Assembly: GCA_021397835.1 (NCBI GenBank)
Contig: JAJFZO010000407.1
Location: 4,588,001-4,652,000 of the forward strand
From: Moringa oleifera
Taxonomy: Eukaryota > Streptophyta > Magnoliopsida > Brassicales > Moringaceae
Direction of reading: 5' to 3'
Length of the DNA stretch: 64,000 nt
In this document: positions 36,407 to 49,485 of the stretch, piece by piece
Layout: the number at the start of each line of letters is the position of its first letter
Numbering within the stretch: the first letter of the stretch is position 1
Notes under the pieces: generated by a model
What the model was told of the DNA's origin: nothing
What the model saw: the letters and a program-made list of their open reading frames with translations, nothing else
The model's database searches: none
Position numbers and translations under genes: made by a program

Positions 36407-38965
36407 TTTGCTGCCTATTAGTTTGATATTTACTGCATCCTACCTACCGGGACACCCTTTTGGATGAAACACCAGGCATTCTGACTTGTAAAGCACAGAA
36501 CAGAGTCATTGGTCGGGTAAGAGATTAAAAATGTCCTTGTCTTTTGTTCGGAAAGACCAAACGGAAGATGATGGTCTTATGGCTTCTTCCATCTTTTGCT
36601 TTAGATCTAGTTGACAGTGAGTAGTATTCTTTATTGGTGGTATTACATGTAAGGCCAAGGTTCCTTGCTGGTGAAGTCCATATGCATGCATAGTATATTA
36701 TGACATGCCTAGCATGTAATATGCCAATCAAAACCATTATTTTATCTGGACAATAAGTTTCATTGGGATACTGTGCTTATGTATTTTGTCCTGCATAAAC
36801 CTAAGTCGTTGAACCACATTCAAATTTTTGGATCCACATGTGGCTTATGGAAAAAAGAATGAATTATTGTACACAAATATTTGATTCGATTGAAGTTTAT
36901 TCCCAAGATTTTTGAAAAGAATTCAATTATTAATTAAAATAAATTAAATATAAAATTTTAAATATATTAATTAAAATAATAGTATATATAATTTTTAAAT
37001 TAAATTTTAAATTCAATAAATATATAAATTAACAATATTTCATTCATTAAAATAAATGAAATTACTTAAATAAATTTTGTATTCATTTTGATTATATTTT
37101 TCAATTTGAAATAATTTTTATTGATGAGTTATTTTTATAATTTTTTAAATATTTTTTATATTTATAATAAATTATAAATATAAAACTTTAATTGAAATAA
37201 TTTATTTAAAATTTTTAAAAAATAGTTTACTGCATTAGCAATAAAAGTATCCCCGTACATATAACAAAATATTTGGATGGAGAATTAGAATATAAGAGCA
37301 TAACCTCAATTGGAAAGCAACTTGGCTTGGTGACTGAGATATTCTCCCTTCCTAAGCACAAATTATAAAGTCATAAAGAGTACTAAAAGATAGACACTTA
37401 GATACCTCTTGATGCTCTATAGATTTTTTATTTGCTATTCCTTCTTTGTTTAGTTTGTTTTACATGGAAAAAAAAAACTCGGAAAGGGACGCATTTGGCC
37501 TGTATGTGCCAAATAGCTATTTTTTTAGGAGCATACTAAATTCTCACTCTAAGCTGAAGTATGTTATTATGCAGATAAATCTTTTTTTATTTGAACTTAA
37601 TTGATTTTTTATAATATAGAATTTAAATTATAATTTGTACTTTATAATAATATAAAAAATAAAAATAAATCATTAATTTTATTAAAATATTTTTTAAAAT
37701 TTTAAAATAATTAAAAATTTTTGATGCTTATGTTATAAAGATCAAAATTTTTTATGAAATGTATTGAGTTTTTAATAAAATTACGGTGCATAACAATTTA
37801 ACAAATCAATTATTTAAACTTATTTTTATTTTTATATAATATTATAAATTATCAAAAATATCTTTATAATTTTTTATTAAAAAATTCAACACAAAATTCA
37901 ATAAATGAAGAATCTTTCTCCTTTGCATAAACCAAGCATATTCCATACAAACTCAACTTGTTTTCTGACCTTTCTAACTTATTTATTTCATATGGAAGTC
38001 TCCCTTAATTTCATACTTAATCTGTAACGCATATGCTTAAATCATGCCTTTTTTTTCAAAAAAAAAAAAAAAGAAAACCTTAAATGGGTTTTCTGTATAG
38101 ATAATTTGTTTGATTAATTTTTAAATTAAAGTAACTATATGTTAATGATATCATCTGCTTGACTTTCTTAATGAACCTTTTTTTTTTTTCAAGCAAAAGC
38201 AAACTGCTTGAAATCGTCAATCCGATTAGCATTATTATTAGATTAATATAATTGCAAGGAGATGACTTTTGAGTGATTATGGTTGGGGCACAACTCATAG
38301 GTAATACCAACCTAATAAATTTTGATAGAGGAGAAATATAGCAAAATAATTTTATTTTAATTTATTACAACAAATTAATAAGTAAGTATAAAAAAACTTC
38401 AAACTCCACTTTCTTTAAATTTAAATATCGATTAAATTACTTATATATTTGATTTTTTAATTTAGTTTAAATTGAACATTATTTCAATAATTTTTTAAAA
38501 ATTAAGATGTTTCTATTATTAAAATATCATAAAAAGAAACTTAAGCAAACTCTATATTTCATTTTCAGTTCATCTTTAATCTAAAACTATTTCACACTTA
38601 TAACATATTTTTTATAAATTTTAAATATAAAATTTTAAAATATTTTAGTACTATAGTTTTAAAATTTTTAAAAATTGAAATATTTAAATTGAAGCACACA
38701 ATAAATCAGATCTTTTTTTAAGGAGAATTAAAAAAAACATAGCTTATATTTTTTTGATATTTATCTTTAATTTATTTTCATAATTGAGGAACAATTTTAA
38801 GATTATGTTTAAATGTTTTATTTATTTATACTTATCTAGGACATTTAGGCACAGTTAGTTTATTTTCTTTAACGAAAATGATTGATTAGAGTAAGTGCCG
38901 CACTTTACTTTACCGCACTTCAAATGCATGACTAATTTTTGATGGTGACCTGTAAAGCATAGAAA

Positions 38966-38966
38966 A

Positions 38967-39006
<40 letters not shown>
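38966..39006. repeat. Compound (AC)n(AT)n microsatellite
   Basis: About six AC units run directly into about fourteen AT units, upstream of FAC1. Confidence 0.9.
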
Positions 39007-39577
39007 TTCTTGATACCTAAAACAATCTCTAAGGAAAAAAAGCCACATAAAATTACAAAAAACACCTTTATATATTTTTTTCAAAAAATTAATTCGAATA
39101 AAAATAAAAAAGAAAAATCTGATTTAATTATTAATGATTAGAATTTTTCAACAAAAATTAAGTTTCCATTAAATTAAGAGTGTAATATGATACACATCAT
39201 TTTCCGAGGGAGGCCTGGCTATGAAAACGTGAGCAACAGCTGCATGGCATAGTCGCAGTACGGATCGGATAAGCAAATGACTCAGCCCACACCTCGTTTA
39301 CACGAATCCCACGTTAGCACCAGCACTGCCCCATCCCAAAACGACAAAGCTTTGGCTCTTTCGGCCTAAACTTATTTAATGCATAATTAAATAGATTACT
39401 TCATTTAATTATTGTGGAAAAGGCAAAAATGGAAAAGCTATAATAAAAAAATGCAAACCTTTTTATCTGAAAAGTTACTGAAATAGAAAAAAAAAAAATT
39501 TTGGAAAGGGAGGGGACGGAGGGAGGAGGGATAAGAGTGACAGATGGGAAATGCGACTGTGTGCAGTTTTTTCGGCC

Positions 39578-39585
39578 TATAAATA
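39578..39585 (+). promoter_or_regulatory. TATA box of FAC1
   Basis: CCTATAAATACGC lies 215 bp upstream of the FAC1 ATG. The leader that follows (39610-39799) is CT-rich then GA-rich and carries no upstream ATG in the main frame. Confidence 0.6.
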
Positions 39586-39799
39586 CGCTGAGAGCCCTTA
39601 CTTGCCACGAAAAATACAGCATTCGCTCGGTTTCTCTCCTCTGCTTAGACTGTTCAGTAGGGTTTCTCTCTGTGATTATCTTACTGAAAACTACTTTTTT
39701 TTTTCTGGCTAAGTGGCGCAGAGGTTTTGAGTGATAGAGCGAGTGAGAGAGGGAGATAGAGTGTGTGTTGCAGAGAAGGAGGCAGAGAGAGTGATAGTG

Positions 39800-42700
39800 A
39801 TGGATGCTTATTCGCTGCATCTAGCCATGGCGGCTCTGGTGGGAGCTTCATTCGTGGCTATATCAGCGTATTACATGCACAGAAAAACCCTAACTCAGTT
39901 GCTGGAGTTTGCGAAGACTGTAGAGAGAGAGAGGGAAAGAGATGACAACTCGAACGGAGAGTCGCCGCAGCACGTGAAGAAACGGCGGGGCCATGGCAGG
40001 CGTAAGGGGAATAGCTACTACCGTCGCGGCTCGGCTTCCTTACCGGATGTTACTATTATTTCCGGCGGAATCGATGGGGAGGAAGAGAGGCGCGGCAACG
40101 GCCCTGTCCACGTTGAAGGGATTCCTCCCGGCCTGCCAAGGCTTCACACCTTGCGTGAAGGTATGGACACGTGGGACTTCTGGCTGGAGTGATAATAGTA
40201 GGCTTTAGTTTATTGATTGGATATATGAATATCAAAGTTAAGTAAAAATGATTTTGATTTTACTGGCTCTGTTGTGTGTTTGTTGTAATTGTGTGATCCT
40301 TGGTGCTTGCATAATGGGAATAGGTATTGGGTTTCATCTGAGTTATATTGGCACGTGGACTTCTTGTTGTGTTGGAGTGATGTCAGCATGATATTTTAAT
40401 TGCCTAATGTTGAAGAACCATAAAGGAGTGTTATTGGGAAGCTGTAGATATGCTTCATAACAGCCACCCTGTTGTCAAATGAGAATCTCTGAGTTGCAGA
40501 TTTTTGCCAGAGAAAATAATGTTTATCTTTCAACAAGGGAAAACCAAATATTATTTCTCAAGAGCATGAGGATTACAAGGTGGAAGGATGTGCCTTTTAG
40601 ATGAACTTCTTTTTGCTATCTGTTTAGGGTCAAAGAAAAGATAGATTTAAAATCAGCAAAATTTAAACAACATGAAAACGCTGAGCCAAGAGAGAATCAA
40701 GGTAGTAGGCCATCCAATTGTGCCATTTATTAAGTACTTCCTTTGTTCTCTATTCCATATTCTTCCATTTGGTGACTTACAAATCTAAGGTAGGGACCAA
40801 ATTGCAGTACAATGATGATCATTTATGTAAATTAACCAAATGGAAGGTTTTGCCTTCCCTGTTCCCTCCATTGCAATTCCTATCCACCCTCGTATTCCTT
40901 TCCTGCATAGTGCTGCACTAAGATGGTACGTCAGTTGTGTTTCATTGCATTTTCAATTAAATATATATTCAGTAGATATGCCTTTAACACCTGATCTTAT
41001 CCAGTGAGAAGGAGGTAAGCGCCACATTCAGCTCCTATAATGACATGATTTCTATAATGCTTCATGGAATTTAAATAATGGTGCATCTGAGTTATTGTTG
41101 CCTGTGGTATTTTTGTTTGTTTTTACTCAATTTTCAGTCCAATTGATGGGCAAGCTGCCAACTTTTTATTTACATCATGGAATTATTCTGTTTTAGGGAA
41201 ATCTCCTAGGCATGCAAGTTCAACAAAGAGATCTGGAAGTTTTATCAGACCAACTTCTCCCAAATCTCCTGTTGCAAGTGCTAGTGCCTTTGAGAGCATG
41301 GAGGGATCAGATGAAGAAGATACCATGACTGATAATACTAAACTAGACACTTCTTATCTGCATACTAATGGAGATGCTGTGAGTTATTTATCAGTTGTTT
41401 TATTTTAGGAGTTGAGTTGTGTAATATTTGTCTCTCTGTCACATGTATACTCATGCACACAAATGTATTGCTATTTGACGCTATGTATTTTTCTGAAGAT
41501 TTGTGAGTGAGGACTGAAGAGATTCTTCCCTCTTACATCTGTTTTCAACGGATTTTTCAAATTTCGTAGTAGGCATAACTTTTATTTTGAACCTCACATT
41601 TGCAGGTCCCAAATTTACCAGAACACATGAATGCCAATGTAGAGCAAATGTCTATGGCTGCTCCAAGCATGATTCGATCCCATAGTGTGTCTGGTGACCT
41701 GCATGGTGTTCCGCCTCATCCTATTGCAGCCGATATTCTTAGGAAAGAGCCGGAGCAAGAAACTTTTGCACGTCTTAAAGTTACTCCAACTGGTATGGAC
41801 TTTGCACTTGCTTCTTGATTGGTGTCATCTGACTGACATTCACCTGTTTCAAATTATGAATTTAGTTTGTATCTGAAAGGTTTTTTTTTTTTAAATATTT
41901 TTTAAATTATGGTGCTACATGTATCGTTGAAAATTTCTTGCATCCTGTTACTGCATTGCATAGTTAAATGCTAGCAAGTTTATTGAATGGTAGCAATGAA
42001 AGAAAGAAGAAAGAAAGTTCAGTGACTGCATGAGTTCTTGGTAAGAATAAAATAAATTTTCGAAGTTGAATTGGCCAATTTCCAGTATGTATTAAAAATA
42101 AAATTTGTTGGGAGACTTCTGATCTGATAAAAATCAGTTGTGGATAAATATGAATTTTAAAAGTTCTATTATAAAATTTAAAGTTTGTAAGTTTACTGAT
42201 CCGGTGCTCAATTTTGAATGCTGAACTTTATCAAGCTCACTTATTAATATTTTGTTATCCTTTCAGAGGTGCCATCACCTGATGAAGTTGAGGCTTATGT
42301 GGTTCTGCAAGAATGCCTTGAAATGCGGAAAAGGTATATCTTCAGGGAAGCAGTTGCTCCATGGGAGAAAGAAGTTATATCTGACCCTAGTACCCCAAAG
42401 CCTAATCCCGAGCCATTTGCTTATACTCTTGAGGGAAAATCAGATGTGAGTTATTATTTCCACTTTTGATATTCTGTTGAAGATGCTTCTTAGGTTTTTC
42501 TCTTTGTTCTCTTTTCTTTTCTGGGATCACAAATTGGGTTCATTTTTCCTGCAGCATTATTTTGAGATGCAAGATGGGGTTATTCATGTCTATGCAAATA
42601 AAGATGGTAAGATACTAGAAGCATTAAATACTATACCTAATAATTCATCCCTGTTTATCCTTGTTATTCATGAACTTCATTCATTTTATTTTTAATTTCT

Positions 42701-45700
42701 TTGTTTTTATTTTATTTTTTATTTTGTTACAGCAAAAGAAGAGCTCTTCCCTGTTGCTGATGCAACAACTTTTTTCACTGACTTGCATAACATACTTAGA
42801 GTTATAGCAACAGGGAACATCAGAACTTTATGTCACCATCGATTGGTTCTTCTGGAACAAGTAAATAATTTTAAATTGATGACTCTTGACTGTTAGAAGG
42901 TGCCAATTTCTAATCTTTGATATTATACGTGTCTTTTGGTACTGTTCAGAAATTCAATCTCCATTTGATGCTTAATGCGGATAGAGAATTTCTTGCTCAG
43001 AAAAGTGCACCACACCGTGACTTTTATAATGTCAGGAAAGTTGATACTCATGTTCATCACTCAGCATGCATGAATCAGAAACATCTTTTAAGGTTTATTA
43101 AGTCAAAGCTGAGGAAAGAGCCTGATGAGGTAAGAGTTTGGATTTTCCGGTGATGTTCTGTCGAGTGTTAATCTTATTGCCTTCTTTGCTATTAATAGGA
43201 TGCATATTTAGCTGGAGGCAACAACACTGGTGAAAGTACAATATAAGCAGTATTTTGACATTTATACTTCCAAAAACTTGTATAGATTGTGTCATGGTGT
43301 ATTACTTTGTTATTCCATATGGAGAAACTTTTTATTGATTGTAAGAATGATTTTGTTTTTTTTTAATTATCACTATTATTATTTTGTGCAAGTAGAGACT
43401 CCTGCTTATTCCTTTGCTAGAAACGTGAATCCGGATAATTCTTTCATTGAATTGTTGACATTTACTGGCACTGTTTTTCTTCGAGAAGCTTACTTCTGTT
43501 TTCTCTTTCTGTTTGATTTGACCAAGGATTATATAGCACATAAAATTTATAGATATGCAAGTAATAAGTTTTCTGTATTCTACCTCTTCTTATCCTCATC
43601 CTTCAATTCCTTTTTTTTTTATTTGGTGCTAGATATGCATCAGATATTCAATAATGTCTTGGTATTTCTTTATTCAGGTTGTAATATTTCGAGATGGGAC
43701 ATATTTGACATTGAAAGAAGTTTTTGAGAGTTTGGATCTGACTGGGTAAAGACTTTTCTTTGTCTTCACCTTTAGAAATACAACTAGAAAGATACCCTTC
43801 AACAGAATTGCTATTTTGCTTTCTCTTTCCTGACTTTGTTTGTTTTATGTCACTTATGTTACAGAATATAATCGTTCTTCATCTTGTTTGAACAGGTATG
43901 ACCTGAATGTTGACCTTTTGGATGTTCATGCAGACAAGAGTACTTTTCATCGTTTTGATAAGTTCAATCTTAAGTATAATCCCTGTGGTCAAAGTAGGCT
44001 CAGGGAGATCTTCCTTAAACAGGATAATCTTATCCAAGGTATGTCTTGTTGTTTCCAAGTATTGGTGTCTGTATGGGAAATTTTTTATGTAGCTTGGTTG
44101 AAAAGAATGATCTTTATTGATTTTAGGTTCATATAGGGAATCTGATTTTGTTGATGTGTTTGAATACTATATTGTGGGTTTTTTAAATAAAAAACTTTAT
44201 ATATCCTCAAAATAGATTATCATTTTCATGCGATGATATGTTTTCTCCTTATAGTTTTGAAATCCCCTATTTACAAGTCGTGGTCTCTCTCTCTCTCTCT
44301 GCTTGTGCAGGTCGTTTTCTAGCTGAGTTGACAAAGCAAGTGTTTTCAGATCTCGAAGCAAGTAAATATCAGGTGCTTCCTTATCTTTATTGAGGTGTCC
44401 TTTATAAATTTGCATTTACTTTTTTTTTTTTTTTTGGTAATTGACATGGATATATGCTGCTCAGAAGGGTTTATCTTATTCATGCTGAAATTGCACCTTG
44501 AACTATTTAGAAAAACTCTGAAGTTGTCAATTCCTCTGCATAACCTCCTAAACCCAAAACAGAAAACTCTTCCCTTCTATGAAGGAAAGGGGATGACATA
44601 CTTCACACTGGATTAGAGATATACTTGAAACAGTTAGGTGTCTCTTTCAAGTTCCTCTTACAGGTCATTGCATCATGCTTTATTTTCGACATCTGTTGGT
44701 TTCGGTAAACTGGACTTAATATTAGGATCAGGTGAAGGGTAGATCAATGGTTTGACAGTCTGCTAAAGCCAAGTTATGATGCTGTAGATTTGTAATCATA
44801 CTGTAAAACTTTATATTTATACTATGGGTCATGGTGCTTATTGAGAAGAGATTGTTCATCAGGCCTTCTACTGTGTAACCTTTAAAAGTTTTGCATATTG
44901 TTTGAGGATTCTGAATGTGAACTTGAAATAGATGTCCCATCTCTTTCTCTCTCCACGCCCACTCACACACACACACTTCTCTTCTCTATCCTTTTCCTTT
45001 TTCCTGTTGTCATTCTACTGTGCTTTTTGCTGCAGAAGTCTCTGTCTGTTTTATGTTACCTGATTTTTGATTTGGTTGCTGCAGATGGCTGAATACAGGA
45101 TCTCAATATATGGCAGAAAGATGAGTGAGTGGGATCAACTGGCCAGTTGGATTGTAAATAATGAATTGTACAGTGAGAATGTTGTTTGGTTAATTCAGGT
45201 GCTTACAACAATCTCTCTATGTGAGATGGAAGAATTTATTCTCTCGCTAACTGTTTCTCTCTTGCCCTGTCTTTCTACCCTTTCTCTCTCTCTCTCTCTC
45301 TCTCTGGTGTGTGCGTGCATTTATCAATTTGCACATGCCTTGTTAATATATTCAAGTGCTTGTGCAAGTGGCTCTCGCTGGTTTACATGATAAATTAAAT
45401 CTGTCATTGGTTCTTGTTCTGGATTAGCTTTTGGAATGTATAACTTACGCTGGACAGTTATGTGCTATGGGCAGGTCTTCTTGAGACTTGTAACTTGAAT
45501 GTCATTGCTGGAATTTGGTTTTCTAAAGTGTTATTTCTATTTTTCCAGCTTCCCCGTCTGTACAATGTGTACAAGGAAATGGGGATAGTGACTTCTTTCC
45601 AGAACATTCTCGACAATATCTTCATTCCACTGTTCGAGGTTACCGTGGATCCAGATTCACATCCCCAGCTGCATGTTTTCTTGAAACAGGTTTGTTACAG

Positions 45701-48090
45701 TCATTCATAAAAATCCTTTAAACTCCATGTTGTTGGCTTGTAAAGTTGTGTTGGGTTATTTTTCAAGTTTTCATCGCTAAGAATTGGTTGCTGCTTTTCT
45801 CTTGGTTGCACATTCAGGTTGTTGGGTTGGATTTGGTGGACGATGAAAGCAAGCCTGAAAGGCGCCCAACAAAACACATGCCTACACCAGCTCAATGGAC
45901 TAATGTTTTCAATCCGGCTTTTTCATACTATGTCTATTATTGCTATGCTAACCTCTACACGTTAAACAAGGTGCACACTCTTCCTTGATAAAAGATTTTT
46001 GCTTATTAGTTGTCATTTTTAATTGTTTGAGATTTCTACTACATAAACTAATGTTATTTGTTAATGTGTAGTAGAGACATCTCCTACTTATGCTAAAGTT
46101 ATAACTGCCATCATTGGACCTTTTTCAATGAATCATTACCAGGCTCAAATAATTTCCAAAACAACTGCCATTTTCCTGATTCTTGTAGCTGTTATTAATG
46201 TTTATCCCAATCTTCCTTCTGTCAGCTTCGTGAGTCAAAGGGTATGACAACTATCAAATTCCGTCCACATGCTGGAGAGGTATTCATTGAAGCTTTAATT
46301 TTGTTTGATTCTATCTTGAGAGGCGTATCTAAAGTTTATGTGTGCTTCATCTGTCTAATATTTTCAGGCTGGAGATATTGACCACCTTGCTGCGACATTT
46401 CTTACTGCTCATAATATTGCGCATGGGATTAATTTGAGAAAATCTCCTGTACTTCAGTATCTGTATTATCTAGCACAGGTGAGAACCAAAAAAAAAAAAA
46501 GGTTTCTATACTTTTTTTTTTATTGATTTTGTTGCTTAATAGCTGATGGGTTATTCATGTTTGTTATTAGATTGGTCTTGCTATGTCTCCTCTTAGCAAC
46601 AATTCCTTGTTTCTGGACTATCATCGAAATCCTCTTCCCATATTTTTCCTGAGGGGGCTCAATGTTTCCCTCTCTACTGATGATCCACTCCAGATCCACC
46701 TAACAAAAGAACCGTTGGTGGAAGAATACAGCATAGCTGCTTCTGTGAGACTCTCTCTCTCTCTTTCTCCCTCCTCCACCCCAACTTCTTTACAATAAAT
46801 CGATGTTTGTGTTCATACATATATATTAGGTGTAATATATCGAAGCCTATCCTGAGCAGGTATGGAAGTTGAGCTCATGTGATCTATGTGAGATTGCACG
46901 AAATTCAGTCTACCAGTCAGGTTTCTCACATGCCCTGAAGGTACTTGCTCTTATCTTGATGTCATTTTGAAATGCTGATAAATTAGAGGAGCTGCTATCT
47001 TCTTTAGGACAATGAAAATAGGTTGGAGAGTATAAAATTGGTCAAGATCCTTAAGATCAATACCCTAGACAGGGAACTACTCTGATTCTTCCTTTTAGGG
47101 TGGGAGTTGGCACCCTAGTGTAACGCAAAATTGTGATAGGGGCTGATTCTCTCAGATAATATCTTGACTAAGAGTGATGTTTTCCATTTGTAGGAACCTA
47201 TGTTTTTATGCGTAGTCTAAGCAGATTAGTGAACTGTTTACCATTTGCTTGAACCGGACACAGGTGATTGGATGGGTGGAGGAAATGAAAACAATATTTA
47301 TTAAGATAGTTGTTTTCTATCGATGAGAACTTGGTTTGTGAACCAACTGGCGTGGAAGCCTGGCCTAACTCTTTGAATGCTAAAACTGGATAGTGTTACT
47401 AACTGTGGGATCATTTTAGTTTTCTTTTCCCTTATTTTCTGAAGTCTCAATTTGAGAAATGCTTTTTTGATGCATCTCTGAGAGAATCAATGAGATGTTA
47501 CAAAAGCGACCATGGCATACTGCTAAGATGTGGAACTGGAAAATGCTATTGTGTTGAGTTAGTTTACCTTAAGTCTGTCGTAGCTGATGGCATGGTGTGC
47601 TCAGTCTATATTACCTGGTATATTTCGATGCAAAACATTGTGTATGTCATTCATGCCGATGTTTTCTTATTTGTCTAATTGGTGGATATTCAAATCTCAA
47701 TTTTAGTCCCACTGGATTGGGAAAGAGTACTACAAGAGAGGACCTGATGGAAATGATATTCACAAAACAAATGTGCCTCACATTCGGGTGGAATTCCGTG
47801 ACACGGTATTGTGGTCTCCCTGTCACCTCTCTCATGTATTCCCTTTTAGATTCACTAGAACATTTGAAGTTGGATATTCGGTTTTAAGAATGCCTTTCTC
47901 TTCTCATCTTTAAACTTTTCAAACCTTATATCATAATATGGAAAATCTCCCTTTTTTCTTGGTTTTATTCCATATACATGCAGCATATAGCTCAAGTCTA
48001 ATGTGATTTTACCTCTTGCAGATCTGGAGAGAGGAGATGCAACAGGTTTATCTGGGCAAGGCCATTATCCCTGAAGAAGTAGAAACTTGA
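39800..48090 (+). CDS. FAC1: AMP deaminase (EMBRYONIC FACTOR 1 type)
   Basis: An 845-aa enzyme converting AMP to IMP and ammonia; in plants a single essential, membrane-associated form. Nineteen exons: 39800-40160, 41197-41378, 41606-41792, 42267-42445, 42555-42606, 42733-42860, 42950-43129, 43678-43745, 43896-44038, 44311-44372, 45085-45198, 45549-45689, 45818-45970, 46226-46279, 46368-46478, 46571-46744, 46860-46940, 47707-47805, 48022-48090 (2538 bp, all GT-AG). The start [13 protein letters not shown] is followed by one predicted membrane anchor (about 5-25), then a variable Ser/Arg-rich linker with the phosphorylation-type motif [11 protein letters not shown]. The catalytic half is intact: zinc ligands H397 and H399 in DTHVHHS, and the SLSTDDP motif with D742/D743. 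It matches Arabidopsis At2g38280 (839 aa, from memory). Several introns have (CT)n polypyrimidine tracts (for example 44284-44301 before exon 10). Confidence 0.97.
45283..45306. repeat. (TC)n microsatellite in FAC1 intron 11
   Basis: About twelve CT units in the intron after exon 45085-45198. A second run lies at 44284-44301 just before the exon 10 acceptor. Confidence 0.85.
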
Positions 48091-49485
48091 CTGCACAATT
48101 TAATTTAAAATTATTACTACTATTTTCCCTGAGGTAGCAGTCCATAACACTTCTTCAATTTCATTGTTTTTAAATGTTCTCTGGGAGTTCTTTTAGTGCA
48201 TATTTCATCAATTAATCTGAAGTCGCTGATGTGTTGTAGTAGGTCAATAACCTGTGCTTAGACCTGGGATCACAATACATCATGGAAGTGTCGAATGACT
48301 TTGCTCAAGCAAGAGGAGCAGAACAAGGTTTTGAGGACTAAGGTTAACTAAGTACAGCAGATGGAGAGATCTGGTGTACCTCAGATAGAAACTTAACATC
48401 TTCATATACAAGTATACCAACAAGAGGCCAACCTGTTATTGCAGCAAATAACTGAACACCATCAGTTCTAATTTAACTAGAGTTTTAAGGGTTAAATTAT
48501 GGTAATATCATAAGATGGAAATGTTATATTGACGGTGTTGGTCTTTTGTAAGATATATCATGTGATGTCATTTATGACAAGGGAAAATGCTCAATTTCTT
48601 AATAAAAATATTTTGCTGAACTTTCATGACTAGGGAGAAAGCTAATCAACCACTGCTCTTTTGTGCAAGTGTTGATTAGCATTAGCATTACTCACTCCTT
48701 TTGAAGAAGATTATTGCATTGTGATGACCATCACACTCTTCACCTTTTTGACTTCATGACTTGCATTGTTAATTTGATTGGTTCAAAATATCAACACTAC
48801 TTTGCGGCGAGGGAATTCCATTCATCTCATGCTACTGCATAACATCCTGTGACTAGTTGAACAAACAATTTCAGCAACTGAAGGCAACAGGGTGGGGAAC
48901 CCCCAAAGGACCCAAACCTCCAATCTAACAGGCTTATCATCTGTTCAGGGATTTAGCTCCTTCAGCAGCCTGATGAGCACTCAATGCTAATCAAGACCTG
49001 CAGCCCTGCCTGAGAAAGACCAAGAATTCATGACAGGGCAGATGGTGGTAGCATTGGAGAATGCATAAGAAACATGAGATAGCCAGATTTAACATTTAAG
49101 ATTTTCTTTGATCCAAAGAGTGAGACAGCGTCATACTCAGAGAATCCCAAGAGGACCAATGACAACCACAATAACAACCAAAACAAGTGGCTTCACATCT
49201 ACCATCATTATTACACAATGGTAGCTCAAACACTGGTACTAACTGGAAAAATTTTTATGACATTCCAATCCATTTGCTGCTTCTGAGCAAGGAGCTGCTT
49301 TGTCATCCATGCAAAAGCTCTTGCCATTTGACCCTTAAAGAGGACACCAGGGCCAAATAAATATGGAAGACTAAAATCCATTGGTTACTTTCCTGAGTAT
49401 ATAAAATTGTTAACTCATTATGATATCATAATATGACTCCCAAAACCATCAGAAGGCACTTCAGGTGGCAAATAATGCTCCACTC
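48091..49485. other. Convergent intergenic region (FAC1 / HCC1)
   Basis: 3' flanks of both genes. No exon, RNA gene or repeat was recognised. Confidence 0.6.

Larger units (their letters stand above)
34021..39799. other. Gene-poor AT-rich region upstream of FAC1
   Basis: About 5.8 kb, mostly above 75% A/T by eye. Islands of balanced composition lie at 34030-34440, 34880-35270, 36390-36840 and 39180-39799. The last is the FAC1 promoter and 5' UTR. No spliced gene, tRNA or reverse-transcriptase signature was recognised. The 77-codon frame at 34027 has no family resemblance. Confidence 0.6.

Noticed and set aside
31690..39400. Retrotransposon or pararetrovirus remnants
   Set aside because: No reverse-transcriptase, integrase or capsid-like frames and no LTR pair could be seen; only non-coding AT-rich elements.
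39731..39799. In-frame open extension 5' of the FAC1 ATG
   Set aside because: It begins at a GTG, not ATG, and is GA-rich leader sequence; homologues start at the membrane-anchor segment.
43230..43727. 165-codon + strand frame in FAC1
   Set aside because: Hydrophobic translation of a T-rich intron between exons 7 and 8; frame and composition do not fit coding sequence.
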